The translations under genes were made by a program, and so were the position numbers. A DNA stretch of 64,000 nt from Gammaproteobacteria bacterium (lineage in GTDB: Bacteria > Pseudomonadota > Gammaproteobacteria > Pseudomonadales > Pseudohongiellaceae). Positions 55,688 to 64,000 of the stretch are shown here, piece by piece (the first letter of the stretch is position 1; each line of letters starts with the position of its first letter). The stretch is taken from assembly GCA_002711845.1 (NCBI GenBank), contig PASF01000002.1:581829-645828 (forward strand), in the 5' to 3' direction. The notes beneath the pieces were generated by a model, which was given only the letters and a program-made list of their open reading frames with translations, did no database searches and was not told where the DNA came from.

Positions 55688-56527
55688 TCAGTCGCCTGCC
55701 CGGTTCGGTTGGTTGTTGCCGGGACGCCGATCCGGCAGCGCCTGGCCCCGGCCCGCCTGCCAGCCATGCTGCAATGCATGCCAGGTAAACGCCTGTGCGT
55801 TCGCCGCGGCCTCGGATACGGACATGCCCTGGGCCAGCCCGGCGGCCAGCGCCGAGGCGAGCGTGCAACCGGAACCGTGGTAGCTGCCGGCCAGTCTGGG
55901 CCAGGTCCAGCTTTCAGCAGGCGCGTCAGGATGGTATAAAGTGTTGATGACGTCCGTTGTCTGTGCATGCGTGCCGGTTAACAGGATATGCCTGCAACCG
56001 GCTGCCAGCAATGTGGTGGCGGCTGAATTGGGGTCGGCTTCCGCAGGGCACAGGGCATTCAGTTCGTCGGTGTTCGGGGTCAAGACGGTCACCCCGGGGA
56101 CAACCCGTCGGCAATAGGCGGCAATCAGTTCATCACTGCCGAAGCGGAAGCCACCGCCAGCTTTCAGTACCGGATCAGCGATCACTGGGATCTGGGGATA
56201 GTCAGCTATCACCTCGGCTACAAGGTTGAGAGTGTTGATGCTGTCTATCAAGCCTATCTTGATCGCGTGTACCCGGATATCGTCAAACAGGGCTTGAATT
56301 TGTGCGCGCAGGAGGTCTGCCGCAACGGCTTGTGACCGGAGGACATTGCCGGTGTCCTGCGCAGTCAGTGACGTTATGACAGGCAGGCAGTGGCAGCCGC
56401 AGGCAAACAGCGTTTCTATGTCGGCCTGGATTCCCGCGCCGCCGGTAGGGTCCAACCCGGACAAGCAAAGCACGGTGGGTTTGCCGGGCTGGCCGGTTGA
56501 GCCGGTGTCGGGGACAGGGCGGCTCAA
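55688..56527 (-). CDS. thiD: Hydroxymethylpyrimidine/phosphomethylpyrimidine kinase
   Basis: A 279-residue ribokinase-fold enzyme with LSGLDPTGGAGIQADIETL, the ThiD N-terminal motif, DPVLKAGGG, TPNTDELNAL and a C-terminal GSGCTLASALAAG anion-hole motif. It makes hydroxymethylpyrimidine diphosphate for thiamine synthesis. Its start overlaps the stop of hemJ by 4 bases, giving translational coupling of a haem and a thiamine gene. Confidence 0.95.
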   Translation of the reverse strand: MSRPVPDTGSTGQPGKPTVLCLSGLDPTGGAGIQADIETLFACGCHCLPVITSLTAQDTGNVLRSQAVAADLLRAQIQALFDDIRVHAIKIGLIDSINTLNLVAEVIADYPQIPVIADPVLKAGGGFRFGSDELIAAYCRRVVPGVTVLTPNTDELNALCPAEADPNSAATTLLAAGCRHILLTGTHAQTTDVINTLYHPDAPAESWTWPRLAGSYHGSGCTLASALAAGLAQGMSVSEAAANAQAFTWHALQHGWQAGRGQALPDRRPGNNQPNRAGD

Positions 56528-56946
56528 AACGGCTTCACAACCACAAGAATGACAATCGCGATCAATGCCAGGACTGGCGCTTCATTGTAATAACGGAAAA
56601 ATACGTGGCTGTGAGTATTGCGATCTTCCCGAAAGCGCACCAGAAACCACCAGCAGCTGATATGGTAAATGATAACCAGGGCGACCAGGGCAAGCTTGGC
56701 GTGCAGCCAGCCCTGGGAGAGGTAAAACCCGGGCGCCGACCCGACCAGCCATCCCCCCAGAATGACGGTCGCGATCGCGGACGGTGTACTGATGCCCCAG
56801 TAGAGCTTGCGTTCCATGATGACAAACCGGTCCTTGCTGATCTGGTCCTCGCTCATGGCGTGATAGACAAACAGTCGGGGCAGATAGAATATGCCGGCAA
56901 ACCAGGTGATAACGGCGATGATGTGAAAAGCTTCGATCCAGGCCAT
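56524..56946 (-). CDS. hemJ: Protoporphyrinogen IX oxidase HemJ
   Basis: A 140-residue, four-helix membrane protein of the TIGR00701 family with AFHIIAVITWFAGIFYLPRLFVYH, MERKLYWGI, and WLHAKLALVALVIIYH, including the conserved His and Lys residues thought to bind haem. HemJ oxidises protoporphyrinogen IX to protoporphyrin IX in bacteria without HemG or HemY. It starts the hemJ-thiD-thiE-hemL run and is divergent from argC. Confidence 0.92.
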   Translation of the reverse strand: MAWIEAFHIIAVITWFAGIFYLPRLFVYHAMSEDQISKDRFVIMERKLYWGISTPSAIATVILGGWLVGSAPGFYLSQGWLHAKLALVALVIIYHISCWWFLVRFREDRNTHSHVFFRYYNEAPVLALIAIVILVVVKPF

Positions 56947-57113
56947 GATGCTCCGCTGTGTTATGTATTGGATGAACCCTGATTATGACGCCCGCGCACA
57001 AATGCGTACAGCACTAAGGCGGTAAAAGGCAGGACTGGTTGCCAACTGCAAGTGTTAGAATCAGGTGCTAGAATACAGACCAAGCAAATTGTCGGACGAT
57101 GCAGGAGAATGCC

Positions 57114-58151
57114 GTGATCAAAGCAGGAATAGTCGGAGCCACTGGATACACGGGGGTAGAGTTGTTGCGCCTGCTGGCCTTGCATGACGGCGTTGCCATT
57201 GAGGTCGTGACGTCGCGAGAGCTGGAAGGCACGGCGGTGTCAGCCTTGTTTCCGAATCTTCGCGGGTACGTGGATCTGGTTTTCACGGCGCCGGACGATG
57301 ATGCACTGGCCGCCTGCGATGTGGTGTTTTATGCAACGCCGCATACGGTGGCCATGAAAAGCGCGGCGACGCTAATGGCCAGGGGCGTGCGAGTGATCGA
57401 CCTGTCGGCCGATTTTCGTCTGCAGGACCGGGCCGAGTGGGAGCACTGGTACAAGGAAACCCATGAGAGTCCAGAGCTTATTGCCAAGGCCGTGTACGGT
57501 CTGCCGGAAGTCAATCGCGACCGGATTCGTGATGCGCAGCTGATTGCGGTGCCGGGGTGTTATCCCACGGCGGTGCAGCTGGGGTTTCTGCCGTTGCTGG
57601 AGAATGCACTGATCGACCCAACGCGCCTGATCGCTGATGCCAAATCAGGAGTCAGTGGTGCCGGCCGCAAGGCTGCCGTGGGCAGCCTGTTGTGCGAGTC
57701 TTCCGAGTCCATGAACGCCTACGGCGTGGCCGGCCACAGGCATTTGCCGGAAATTTCACAGGGGTTGAGGGCGGCGGCCGGCCAGGACGTCGGGCTGACC
57801 TTCATTCCCCATCTGACGCCGATGATCAGAGGTATCCATGCCACGCTGTACGCCGCGCCGGCTGCGGATTTCAGTGCCGCGCAGTTACAGGCCCTGTTTG
57901 AAGACCGTTATCGATCCGAACCCTTTGTCGATGTCATGCCGATGGGGGCTCAGCCCGCCACGCGCAATGTCAAAGGTTCCAACCGCTGTCAGTTGGCGGT
58001 GCATTATCTGGAACGCAGCAACAATATCGTGGTTCTGTCAGTGATCGACAATCTTGTGAAAGGGGCATCCGGCCAGGCGGTGCAGAACATGAATATCATG
58101 TTTGGCCTGGACGAAACTGCCGGTCTCAAGACCATTTCCCTGCTTCTGTAA
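57114..58151 (+). CDS. argC: N-acetyl-gamma-glutamyl-phosphate reductase
   Basis: The start is taken at the GTG at 57114, 6 bases after AGGAG (57103-57107); an ATG 15 bases earlier contains that ribosome site and is less likely. The 345-residue enzyme has [17 protein letters not shown] and the catalytic Cys149 in VPGCYPTA. It reduces N-acetylglutamyl phosphate to the semialdehyde in arginine synthesis. The DUF6776 and bactofilin genes follow, as in Pseudomonas-like genomes. Confidence 0.95.
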   Translation: MIKAGIVGATGYTGVELLRLLALHDGVAIEVVTSRELEGTAVSALFPNLRGYVDLVFTAPDDDALAACDVVFYATPHTVAMKSAATLMARGVRVIDLSADFRLQDRAEWEHWYKETHESPELIAKAVYGLPEVNRDRIRDAQLIAVPGCYPTAVQLGFLPLLENALIDPTRLIADAKSGVSGAGRKAAVGSLLCESSESMNAYGVAGHRHLPEISQGLRAAAGQDVGLTFIPHLTPMIRGIHATLYAAPAADFSAAQLQALFEDRYRSEPFVDVMPMGAQPATRNVKGSNRCQLAVHYLERSNNIVVLSVIDNLVKGASGQAVQNMNIMFGLDETAGLKTISLLL

Positions 58152-58160
58152 GTACCTGAT

Positions 58161-58916
58161 ATGCCAAGAGCGGTGAAAGGCAGCAGACAGCACCGCATGA
58201 CAGTGGTGCCACATCGGCCCTGGCAGCGGGCGGTCATCTACCTGTCTGCTGCGATTGTGTTGATAGTGTCGTTGTGGTTTGCCTATCGCACTGGCTTCGA
58301 GCGCGGTGCTGATAACCTGGCTGAGCTCGATCTTGCGCATGCGCAAGGGGTATCCGACGTCCAGCGGGCAGCCCGGCAAGTCGCTGAACTGCGGGCTGCA
58401 CTGTTGGTTGCCGAGCGAAACCAGCAGGTGGATGAGCAGGTCAATGCGCAGGCGCAAGCCTCGATTGTTGACCTGCGCCGCCGCATTGTGTTGCTGGAGC
58501 GTGACGTGGCATTGTACAGACAGGTCATGGCACTGGAGGCGGAAACGCCAGCAATTAAAGTTCAGTCATGGCAATTGTCCAGCACCGAGTTGCCAAACCA
58601 TTACCGATACCGGCTGATACTGTCGCATACTGGCGCGAACGGTGGCGAGCTGACCGGGAAACTGCAGATGGCGGTAACGGGTACCCTGATGCCCAGGCCG
58701 ACGCCCATGGGCGATCAACAGGAAGGTCAGCAGGACTCGCAAACAGTCGAGTTCACAGAGTTGGTGGATATGCGATATCTGCAGGTGCTTGAGGGCGACC
58801 TGCGACTCCCGCCCGGGTTCAGTGCCGAGCACGTCAGGCTTGAATTCAGCGCGGACACGCCATCTCCACTCCAGTTCAGTGATAACATGCCATGGCAGCC
58901 CCAGGGGGAAAACTGA
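58161..58916 (+). CDS. DUF6776-like membrane-anchored coiled-coil protein
   Basis: A 251-residue protein with one membrane helix (about 27-45) and a coiled coil (about 50-115) rich in Gln, Arg and Glu. The periplasmic C-terminal domain (about 125-251) contains NHYRYRLILSHTG. This is the DUF6776 family often found between argC and bactofilin genes. Its function is not known. Its stop overlaps the bactofilin start (TGATG). Confidence 0.78.
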   Translation: MPRAVKGSRQHRMTVVPHRPWQRAVIYLSAAIVLIVSLWFAYRTGFERGADNLAELDLAHAQGVSDVQRAARQVAELRAALLVAERNQQVDEQVNAQAQASIVDLRRRIVLLERDVALYRQVMALEAETPAIKVQSWQLSSTELPNHYRYRLILSHTGANGGELTGKLQMAVTGTLMPRPTPMGDQQEGQQDSQTVEFTELVDMRYLQVLEGDLRLPPGFSAEHVRLEFSADTPSPLQFSDNMPWQPQGEN

Positions 58917-59368
58917 TGTTCGGATCACAGAACAAAGCGCGAAAAAGTAAAGTCATGGCTCACACCTTGATATCCGCAGCCACCGAGCTCAAGGGTGATC
59001 TGAACTTTGACGGAGAACTGATTGTCGAGGGGCGGGTGACCGGTGATATCAGCGCCCCAGAGGACTCCAATGCCGTTCTGCGAGTGGCGGAGCAGGGTAT
59101 GGTCGAAGGTGATATCAATGTCCCCCACGTGGTGATCAACGGTGTGGTGAAAGGCGATATACATGCCGGCAATCATATTGAGCTGGCGGCCAAGGCAAGT
59201 ATTACCGGCGATGTGCACTATCATCTGATTGAAATGGTGATGGGCGCGCGGGTCAATGGCAGCCTGTTGTTCAGTGGCGAACAGCCTCGCGCCCGCAAAG
59301 CATTAACCTATCAGCACGAAGCCGCTGAAACCGACAAGCCGGCAGTGGCCAGTCAGGGCAATACTTGA
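58916..59368 (+). CDS. Bactofilin, polymer-forming cytoskeletal protein
   Basis: The start is the ATG at 58916 overlapping the upstream stop. The 150-residue protein has the bactofilin beta-helix repeats: ATELKGDLNFDGELIVEGRV, VTGDIS, VVINGVVKGDIHAG and ASITGDVHYH. Bactofilins form polymers at the membrane and help shape the cell or position peptidoglycan enzymes. It is next to erpA and near an M23 endopeptidase, a frequent partner of bactofilins. Confidence 0.92.
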   Translation: MFGSQNKARKSKVMAHTLISAATELKGDLNFDGELIVEGRVTGDISAPEDSNAVLRVAEQGMVEGDINVPHVVINGVVKGDIHAGNHIELAAKASITGDVHYHLIEMVMGARVNGSLLFSGEQPRARKALTYQHEAAETDKPAVASQGNT

Positions 59369-59456
59369 CTATTTTACTAGGTTAAGCCCATAATTCCGAT
59401 CAGCGCGCCCCGTTGCCAACGCGGGAATACCCAATCAGTTCTAAGATAATGTTGTT

Positions 59457-59810
59457 ATGTCCACTGTACAATCACACGATCCAGTCATTATCGCGTTGAC
59501 CGACAACGCCGCAGACAAGGTTAAAACCCTGATCGCCGAAGAGGGCAAGCCCGGCCTGAAGTTGCGGGTTTTTGTCACCGGCGGCGGGTGCTCAGGGTTT
59601 CAGTACGGTTTCAGTTTTGATGAAGACGTGGCAGAGGATGACACGGTCGTGGATTACCAGGGCGCAACGTTGCTGGTGGACCCGCTAAGTTACCAGTATC
59701 TGGTAGGTGCCAAAGTGGACTATGTGGAAAACCTGGAAGGATCGCGGTTTGTCGTCAATAATCCGATGGCCAGCACGACCTGCGGTTGCGGATCCTCATT
59801 TTCCATCTGA
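59457..59810 (+). CDS. erpA: Iron-sulfur cluster insertion protein ErpA
   Basis: A 117-residue A-type carrier with its three cluster cysteines: one in [11 protein letters not shown] and two in [12 protein letters not shown] at the C-terminus. It carries Fe-S clusters to target enzymes, including IspG/IspH in E. coli. Its 3' end is convergent to anmK, with 41 bases between. Confidence 0.96.
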   Translation: MSTVQSHDPVIIALTDNAADKVKTLIAEEGKPGLKLRVFVTGGGCSGFQYGFSFDEDVAEDDTVVDYQGATLLVDPLSYQYLVGAKVDYVENLEGSRFVVNNPMASTTCGCGSSFSI

Positions 59811-59851
59811 CCGTCTATCCGGGACATCCTCGCCGATGTGAGGCGCCGTTG

Positions 59852-60967
59852 TCAGGCGTAGTAGATGCCGCCCATGATCACCGGATGCCTGGCACCCGTG
59901 AGCTCGCGACTGTCCACCGCCTGCCGGTTCAGGGTTTGATGGGCCAGCCAGGCAAACGTGACTGCTTCCACCCAGTCGGCAGCCAGGCCGCAATCATCGC
60001 TGCGTATCACCCGGGTGTCAGGCACTAATTGCTGCAGTCGTTGCAGTAGCGCCGTGTTGTGGGCGCCCCCGCCGCAAACAATCAGCTCCGCCGGCATTGA
60101 CGCGGCATCCAGAGACTGAGTGATGGTCAGCGCTGTCAGTTCCAGCAAAGTGCGCTGTACGTCAACGCTTTCAACAGCATGTGGAACACCGGCAAGTTTG
60201 CGTTGTAACCATGCCTGATTGAACAGTTCCCGCCCGGTGCTTTTTGGGGGGGGCAGCCGAAAGAAGGGCTCATCGAGCAAGCCTTGCAGCAAGGCCTGGT
60301 CGATGGCGCCTGCCGCCGCCCAGGCGCCACCGCTGTCATACTCAACACCCTGTTCGCGTTGCATCCAGATGTCCATCAGCACATTTCCCGGCCCCGTATC
60401 GAAGCCTCGGGGTGTCGCGGTGGCTGCCGGATCAAGAAAGGTCATGTTGGACATGCCCCCGATATTGACAACGCAACGGCGATCCGCCGGGGTATGGAAA
60501 AAATGTTGGTGGAACAGCGGCGCCAGCGGGGCGCCCTGACCGCCAGCCGCCATGTCGCGACGCCGAAAATCGCTGACTGTGGTGATGCCCGTCAGCTCCG
60601 CGATAACATTGGGATCACCTATCTGTGTACTGAAACGATGGGGCCCATGAGGCTGGTGGAAAATGGTTTGTCCGTGACTGCCGATCGCGGAAATCTGCTC
60701 GACTGCCAGCCCAGATTCCGCCAGTAGCATGTTGATGGCGTGGGCGAAGGCGTGGGCGACTTTGTTATCCAGCGTGCCCAGGCCCTGCAGGCTGATACTG
60801 GCGCTTTCGCACAGGCTTAGAATCTCGCTGCGCAATGTCTTCGGGTACTTGCCTGCGTGTGTGGCCAGCAAGCGGGTCTGCGATGGCGTGCATTCGATCA
60901 GGGCGCAATCAATCGCGTCAACGCTGGTGCCGGAGATAACGCCTATAAAATAGCCGGTATCAAACAT
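59852..60967 (-). CDS. anmK: Anhydro-N-acetylmuramic acid kinase
   Basis: A 371-residue sugar kinase of the AnmK family. VISGTSVDAIDCALIE is the N-terminal ATP-site motif, followed by IGSHGQTIFHQP and VNIGGMSNMTFL. The C-terminal CGGGAHN is the second nucleotide contact. It phosphorylates anhydro-MurNAc for cell-wall recycling. The gene is 6 bases from the M23 peptidase, and both act on peptidoglycan fragments. Confidence 0.95.
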   Translation of the reverse strand: MFDTGYFIGVISGTSVDAIDCALIECTPSQTRLLATHAGKYPKTLRSEILSLCESASISLQGLGTLDNKVAHAFAHAINMLLAESGLAVEQISAIGSHGQTIFHQPHGPHRFSTQIGDPNVIAELTGITTVSDFRRRDMAAGGQGAPLAPLFHQHFFHTPADRRCVVNIGGMSNMTFLDPAATATPRGFDTGPGNVLMDIWMQREQGVEYDSGGAWAAAGAIDQALLQGLLDEPFFRLPPPKSTGRELFNQAWLQRKLAGVPHAVESVDVQRTLLELTALTITQSLDAASMPAELIVCGGGAHNTALLQRLQQLVPDTRVIRSDDCGLAADWVEAVTFAWLAHQTLNRQAVDSRELTGARHPVIMGGIYYA

Positions 60968-60973
60968 GGTCTA

Positions 60974-62374
60974 TCACTCTGAACCAGGGGCCTGGCTCGG
61001 TGTGTTGGTGTAGGTCAGCAGACGGGTGTCAGGTCTGGTTTCGTTGAAACGCTTGAGAATGTGGCTGGCGTGTTCAAGGAAACGTGGCATTTCCTGAGGC
61101 TCCAGGCTGATGGCTTGTGGCAGTTCGTCAACAATGGTGCGTGGATCTTTGTGAACGCCACCGACCAGAAACTCGTAATGCAGGTGCGGGCCTGTCGCGC
61201 CGCCCGTGGAACCGACATAGCCAATAATCTGGCCTTGCTGCACCCGGCTGCCTTTCTTGATGCCGCCCGCGTAGTCATTCAGGTGAGCGTATTTGGTTTC
61301 AAAGCTGCCGTTGTGCTGTATCACCACCAGTTTGCCAAACGAGCCGTTACGGGCGGCCCAGGTGACTGTGCCGTCCGCCGTCGCGCGAACGGGCGTGCCT
61401 GTCGGTGCGGCATAATCAGTGCCACGATGCGCGCGAATGGTGTTGAGGATGGGATGGCGTCGATTGGGGTTGAAGTTGGAGCTGATGCGGAACACATCCA
61501 GTGGGTTGCGCAAAAAGGCTTTTTGCATGCTTTCGCCGTCGGGGCTGAAGAACCCGACATCACCTTGTGTTGTTTCGTAGCGGACGGCGACATGTTCACG
61601 GCCCCGGTTGATAAACTGGGCGCCCAGAATGTCGCCCGTGCCGATGAATTCGCCGTTGAGGTATTTTTCTTCGTAGACGATGCTGAACTGGTCACCTGAT
61701 CGGGGGTCCATCAGAAAATCGATGACGCCACCGAACACATCCGCCATGCCCATGATCACATTGGCCGGGATGTTGGCCTGCTGGCCTGCCAGGAACAGGC
61801 TGTCGGCAATGGCGCCCTGCTTGACAACCTGCACCACATCCGCCGTCAGCTGGATGGGTTCAACCTGATAGAAGGCATCCTGCCGGGTGAACACATAGCC
61901 TTCCAGCGGCGACATGAATACCTGAAGCTGTTCCAGTTTACCAGGTTCGGGAATATGAAAGCTCAGTTCGTAGCCGGGAAACAGGCGGTTCAGAATGCCC
62001 GCTTCATCCGAGCTGTTGATAATGCGGTAGAGTTCCTGGGCAGACAGGCCCACGCGCCCGAAAATCGCTGACAGGTTGTCGCCCGGCTGTACGGTCAGAG
62101 AATGCCAGTTGACCCTGCTGTCTGCCGCCTTGGCAATATCCGCGCCACCGGCTGGCGCAATGGGCCCTACCAGGGGTGTCGGGCCAGTGGTGTTTGTCTC
62201 AGTCGCGGGTTCGGTCAGTGCGATGTCACGCCGAAGACGGTCTCCACTCTCAGGAGCTTCGGGAACGAGGGTGGACACAAGCATCAGTGCCAGCCCAAGG
62301 ACGCCGGCCAGCAGAAGGTGGTTACGTGGGTAATATTTGCGGATGCTATGTCGGGCTTTGGCGATCGAGTCCAT
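60974..62374 (-). CDS. M23 metallopeptidase, MepM-like endopeptidase
   Basis: A 466-residue protein with an N-terminal anchor (about 18-36), a LysM/OapA-like domain with LTVQPGDNLSAIFGRVGLS (about 95-115), and an M23 domain with HRGTDYAAPTGTPV and HLHYEFLVGG. The zinc ligands are His and Asp of HRGTD and the first His of HLH. It cleaves peptide cross-links in peptidoglycan, resembling MepM (YebA). It pairs with anmK and lies near the bactofilin. Confidence 0.92.
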   Translation of the reverse strand: MDSIAKARHSIRKYYPRNHLLLAGVLGLALMLVSTLVPEAPESGDRLRRDIALTEPATETNTTGPTPLVGPIAPAGGADIAKAADSRVNWHSLTVQPGDNLSAIFGRVGLSAQELYRIINSSDEAGILNRLFPGYELSFHIPEPGKLEQLQVFMSPLEGYVFTRQDAFYQVEPIQLTADVVQVVKQGAIADSLFLAGQQANIPANVIMGMADVFGGVIDFLMDPRSGDQFSIVYEEKYLNGEFIGTGDILGAQFINRGREHVAVRYETTQGDVGFFSPDGESMQKAFLRNPLDVFRISSNFNPNRRHPILNTIRAHRGTDYAAPTGTPVRATADGTVTWAARNGSFGKLVVIQHNGSFETKYAHLNDYAGGIKKGSRVQQGQIIGYVGSTGGATGPHLHYEFLVGGVHKDPRTIVDELPQAISLEPQEMPRFLEHASHILKRFNETRPDTRLLTYTNTPSQAPGSE

Positions 62375-62513
62375 GGAGGCTGTTTATTGTCTCAATACGT
62401 ACATTACTGCGGGTGCGCTACGGTCGCCAGGAGACTGCCCGGGTGCGCGCACAAACCCCAATTCTTATGGCTTTTGCTGCTCAGGTCAAGTCTTATTCAG
62501 GTTGATGGTGTAG

Positions 62514-62541
62514 AATCCGTGCTGGGATTCAAGCACGGATT
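62514..62541 (+). other. Hairpin in the leader of tyrS
   Basis: AATCCGTGCT (62514-62523) is the exact complement of AGCACGGATT (62532-62541) with an 8-base loop, and sits 17 bases before the tyrS ATG. It could influence translation or mark the 5' end of the transcript. No T-box-like sequence is present. Confidence 0.5.
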
Positions 62542-62558
62542 AACAACGGAAAACTGTC

Positions 62559-63842
62559 ATGGTACAAATAACGGTAGATATATTGGCTGACCTTGAAGCA
62601 AGAGGTCTGGTCTCCCAGATGACCTCGGAGGACGAATTCCGCTCTCATTTGCTGGGTGGGCGTCGCACTGTATATAGTGGCTTTGACCCGACAGCCGACA
62701 GCCTGCATATCGGTCACCTGGTGCCTTTGCTGGCGTTGCGTCGCTTTCAGCTTGCCGGGCACAAGCCGCTGGCGCTGGTTGGCGGGGCCACCGGCATGAT
62801 CGGCGACCCCAGCTTCAAAGCGGCGGAGCGTCAGCTGAACTCGACAGAGGTCATTGGCGGTTGGGTGGATTCGCTCAAAGGGCAGTTGAGTCGTTTCCTG
62901 GACTTCGATTGTGGCGCAGCGTCTGCCGAAGTAGTGAACAACCTCGACTGGACGCGAGAGCTCGACGTATTGAGTTTTCTGCGTGACATCGGTAAGCATT
63001 TTTCAGTCAATGCGATGATTCAAAAGGAGTCTGTGAAGCAGCGCATTGAACGGGAAGGTTCCGGTATATCATTTACCGAGTTCAGCTACATGATTCTGCA
63101 GTCTTACGACTTTGCCGAGCTCTACCGGCGTCATGACTGCACCATCCAGATCGGGGGCAGTGATCAGTGGGGCAATATTACCGGTGGTATTGATCTTGCC
63201 CGGCGCATGTATCAGGGTCAGGTTTACGGGTTGACTCTGCCATTGGTCACCAAGGCCGACGGTCAGAAGTTCGGCAAAACAGAGACTGGGACGGTCTGGC
63301 TGGATCCGGCCAAAACATCGCCTTATGCCTTTTTCCAGTTCTGGCTGAATGCGGCCGATGCGGACGTATACAAGTTCCTGCGCTACTTTACCTATTTAAC
63401 GCCGGCTGCCATAGCAGATATCGAGGTGGCTGATGCGGCTGCGACCGGCAAACCGTCGGCGCAGGGCATTCTGGCGCGAGAGGTCACGGCGCTGGTTCAC
63501 GGCGATGACGGTCTGCGCGCGGCCGAACGAATCAGCACGGCGTTGTTCTCTGGTGAACTGGGCGATCTGACAGAGCCGGATTTTGAGCAGTTGCGTCTGG
63601 ATGGTTTGCCGGCCACCGATGCCTCAGGCGATACGATCGCCATCGTGGAGGCGTTGGTCAACACGGGGCTGGCAGCTTCCAATCGGGTGGCGCGTGAGTT
63701 TCTCGCGGCCGGGGCGGTGTCTGCGAACGGGGTCAAGGTGCCAGATAGCGATGCGGCACTGACCAGAGCAGATGCCCTGTTCGGTAGATATGTGGTGCTC
63801 AAGCGGGGGAAAAAGCTGTTTCACCTCTTGCGTTTTGCATAA
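62559..63842 (+). CDS. tyrS: Tyrosyl-tRNA synthetase
   Basis: A 427-residue class I synthetase. HIGH motif in [17 protein letters not shown]-like KFGKTETG (about 230-237), and the [11 protein letters not shown] tyrosine-binding segment. The C-terminal S4-like domain ends [12 protein letters not shown]. It charges tRNA-Tyr. Being 427 residues with an S4 tail, it belongs to the TyrS branch rather than TyrZ. It is divergent from the M23 gene. Confidence 0.96.
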   Translation: MVQITVDILADLEARGLVSQMTSEDEFRSHLLGGRRTVYSGFDPTADSLHIGHLVPLLALRRFQLAGHKPLALVGGATGMIGDPSFKAAERQLNSTEVIGGWVDSLKGQLSRFLDFDCGAASAEVVNNLDWTRELDVLSFLRDIGKHFSVNAMIQKESVKQRIEREGSGISFTEFSYMILQSYDFAELYRRHDCTIQIGGSDQWGNITGGIDLARRMYQGQVYGLTLPLVTKADGQKFGKTETGTVWLDPAKTSPYAFFQFWLNAADADVYKFLRYFTYLTPAAIADIEVADAAATGKPSAQGILAREVTALVHGDDGLRAAERISTALFSGELGDLTEPDFEQLRLDGLPATDASGDTIAIVEALVNTGLAASNRVAREFLAAGAVSANGVKVPDSDAALTRADALFGRYVVLKRGKKLFHLLRFA

Positions 63843-63887
63843 ACAGCCTTGTTGGTTAAAATTTATGACGGTGTGATGAAATTCTGC

Positions 63888-63915
63888 TTGCAGAGGAAAA
63901 ATACTGTGGCATAAT
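63888..63915 (+). promoter_or_regulatory. Promoter-like element with GC-rich discriminator (rRNA type)
   Basis: TTGCAG (63888-63893) is 16 bases before CATAAT (63910-63915), and GCGCGCCC follows directly. Both hexamers match sigma-70 well. The GC-rich discriminator after the -10 is the hallmark of stringently controlled rRNA and tRNA promoters. In Pseudomonas an rRNA operon follows tyrS, so an rRNA operon may begin just outside the window. Confidence 0.55.
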
Positions 63916-64000
63916 GCGCGCCCTTGACGAGATAACGCTCTGGTCAGGGGAAGGCAGCAGCCTTGTTTTCAGATGGAATTGCCGGCGATGAGCTGGCGAA

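Noticed and set aside
54951..56527. TPP riboswitch before thiE or thiD
   Set aside because: The short spaces upstream of thiD and thiE show no conserved CTGAGA/ACCTGA-type thi-box pair; thiD overlaps hemJ.

Overview
The window is bacterial chromosome with no sign of plasmid or phage. Gene order and protein families point to a gammaproteobacterium, probably an environmental or marine member near the Pseudomonadales/Cellvibrionales. The evidence is the blocks smpB-ratA-rnfH, bamE/fur/recN/grpE/dnaK/dnaJ, hemL-thiE-thiD-hemJ and argC-bactofilin-erpA-anmK-M23-tyrS, plus a one-piece tmRNA whose tag reads ANDESYALAA. Genes are densely packed, with many 4-base overlaps, and no stretch over 300 bases lacks a gene. 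No insertion sequence, integrase, CRISPR array, tRNA or rRNA gene was seen. The first gene (a TonB-dependent receptor) is cut by the left edge.

Layout. 1-4.9 kb: the partial receptor, then a NosR/NirI-like flavin/Fe-S membrane protein translationally coupled to a Na+/Ca2+ exchanger. 4.9-13 kb: a tight seven-gene minus-strand operon. It encodes a HAD-UbiA fusion, DprE1-like and DprE2-like enzymes, a large polytopic membrane protein, an NAD-epimerase, a UGM/amine-oxidase-like flavoprotein and a GtrA protein. Together these look like a lipid-linked pentose (decaprenylphosphoryl-arabinose type) pathway with its flippase and transferase. 13-16.5 kb: a hybrid PAS histidine kinase and a REC-EAL c-di-GMP phosphodiesterase. 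16.5-21.3 kb: a TonB-dependent receptor and two secreted phosphatases behind five 11-bp-spaced Pho-box repeats, a likely PhoB-controlled organophosphate scavenging unit. 21.3-39.2 kb: mixed metabolic and membrane genes. These include a PmtA-like methyltransferase with a VTT membrane protein, thioesterases, dehydrogenases, a histidine kinase homologue lacking its histidine, a stand-alone Hen1-type RNA methyltransferase, and a secreted GDPD-amidase fusion.

39.2-64 kb is mostly conserved core. tmRNA and smpB (ribosome rescue) are followed by a sodium symporter, ratA/rnfH, a cory-CC-star/ArsA ATPase pair, a haem lipoprotein, bamE with a second Fur-family gene, fur, recN, and the heat-shock genes grpE, dnaK and dnaJ. 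A near-perfect sigma-32 promoter precedes grpE and a good match precedes dnaK. Then come adenosine kinase, haem and thiamine genes, argC, a bactofilin, erpA, anmK, an M23 endopeptidase and tyrS. The window ends in a promoter-like sequence with a GC-rich discriminator of the kind found on rRNA operons.

Most noteworthy: the lipid-linked arabinose-type operon, the Pho-box-controlled receptor/phosphatase unit, the free-standing Hen1 domain, the GDPD-amidase fusion and the pseudo-histidine kinase. All functional calls come from reading the sequence; no database search was run.
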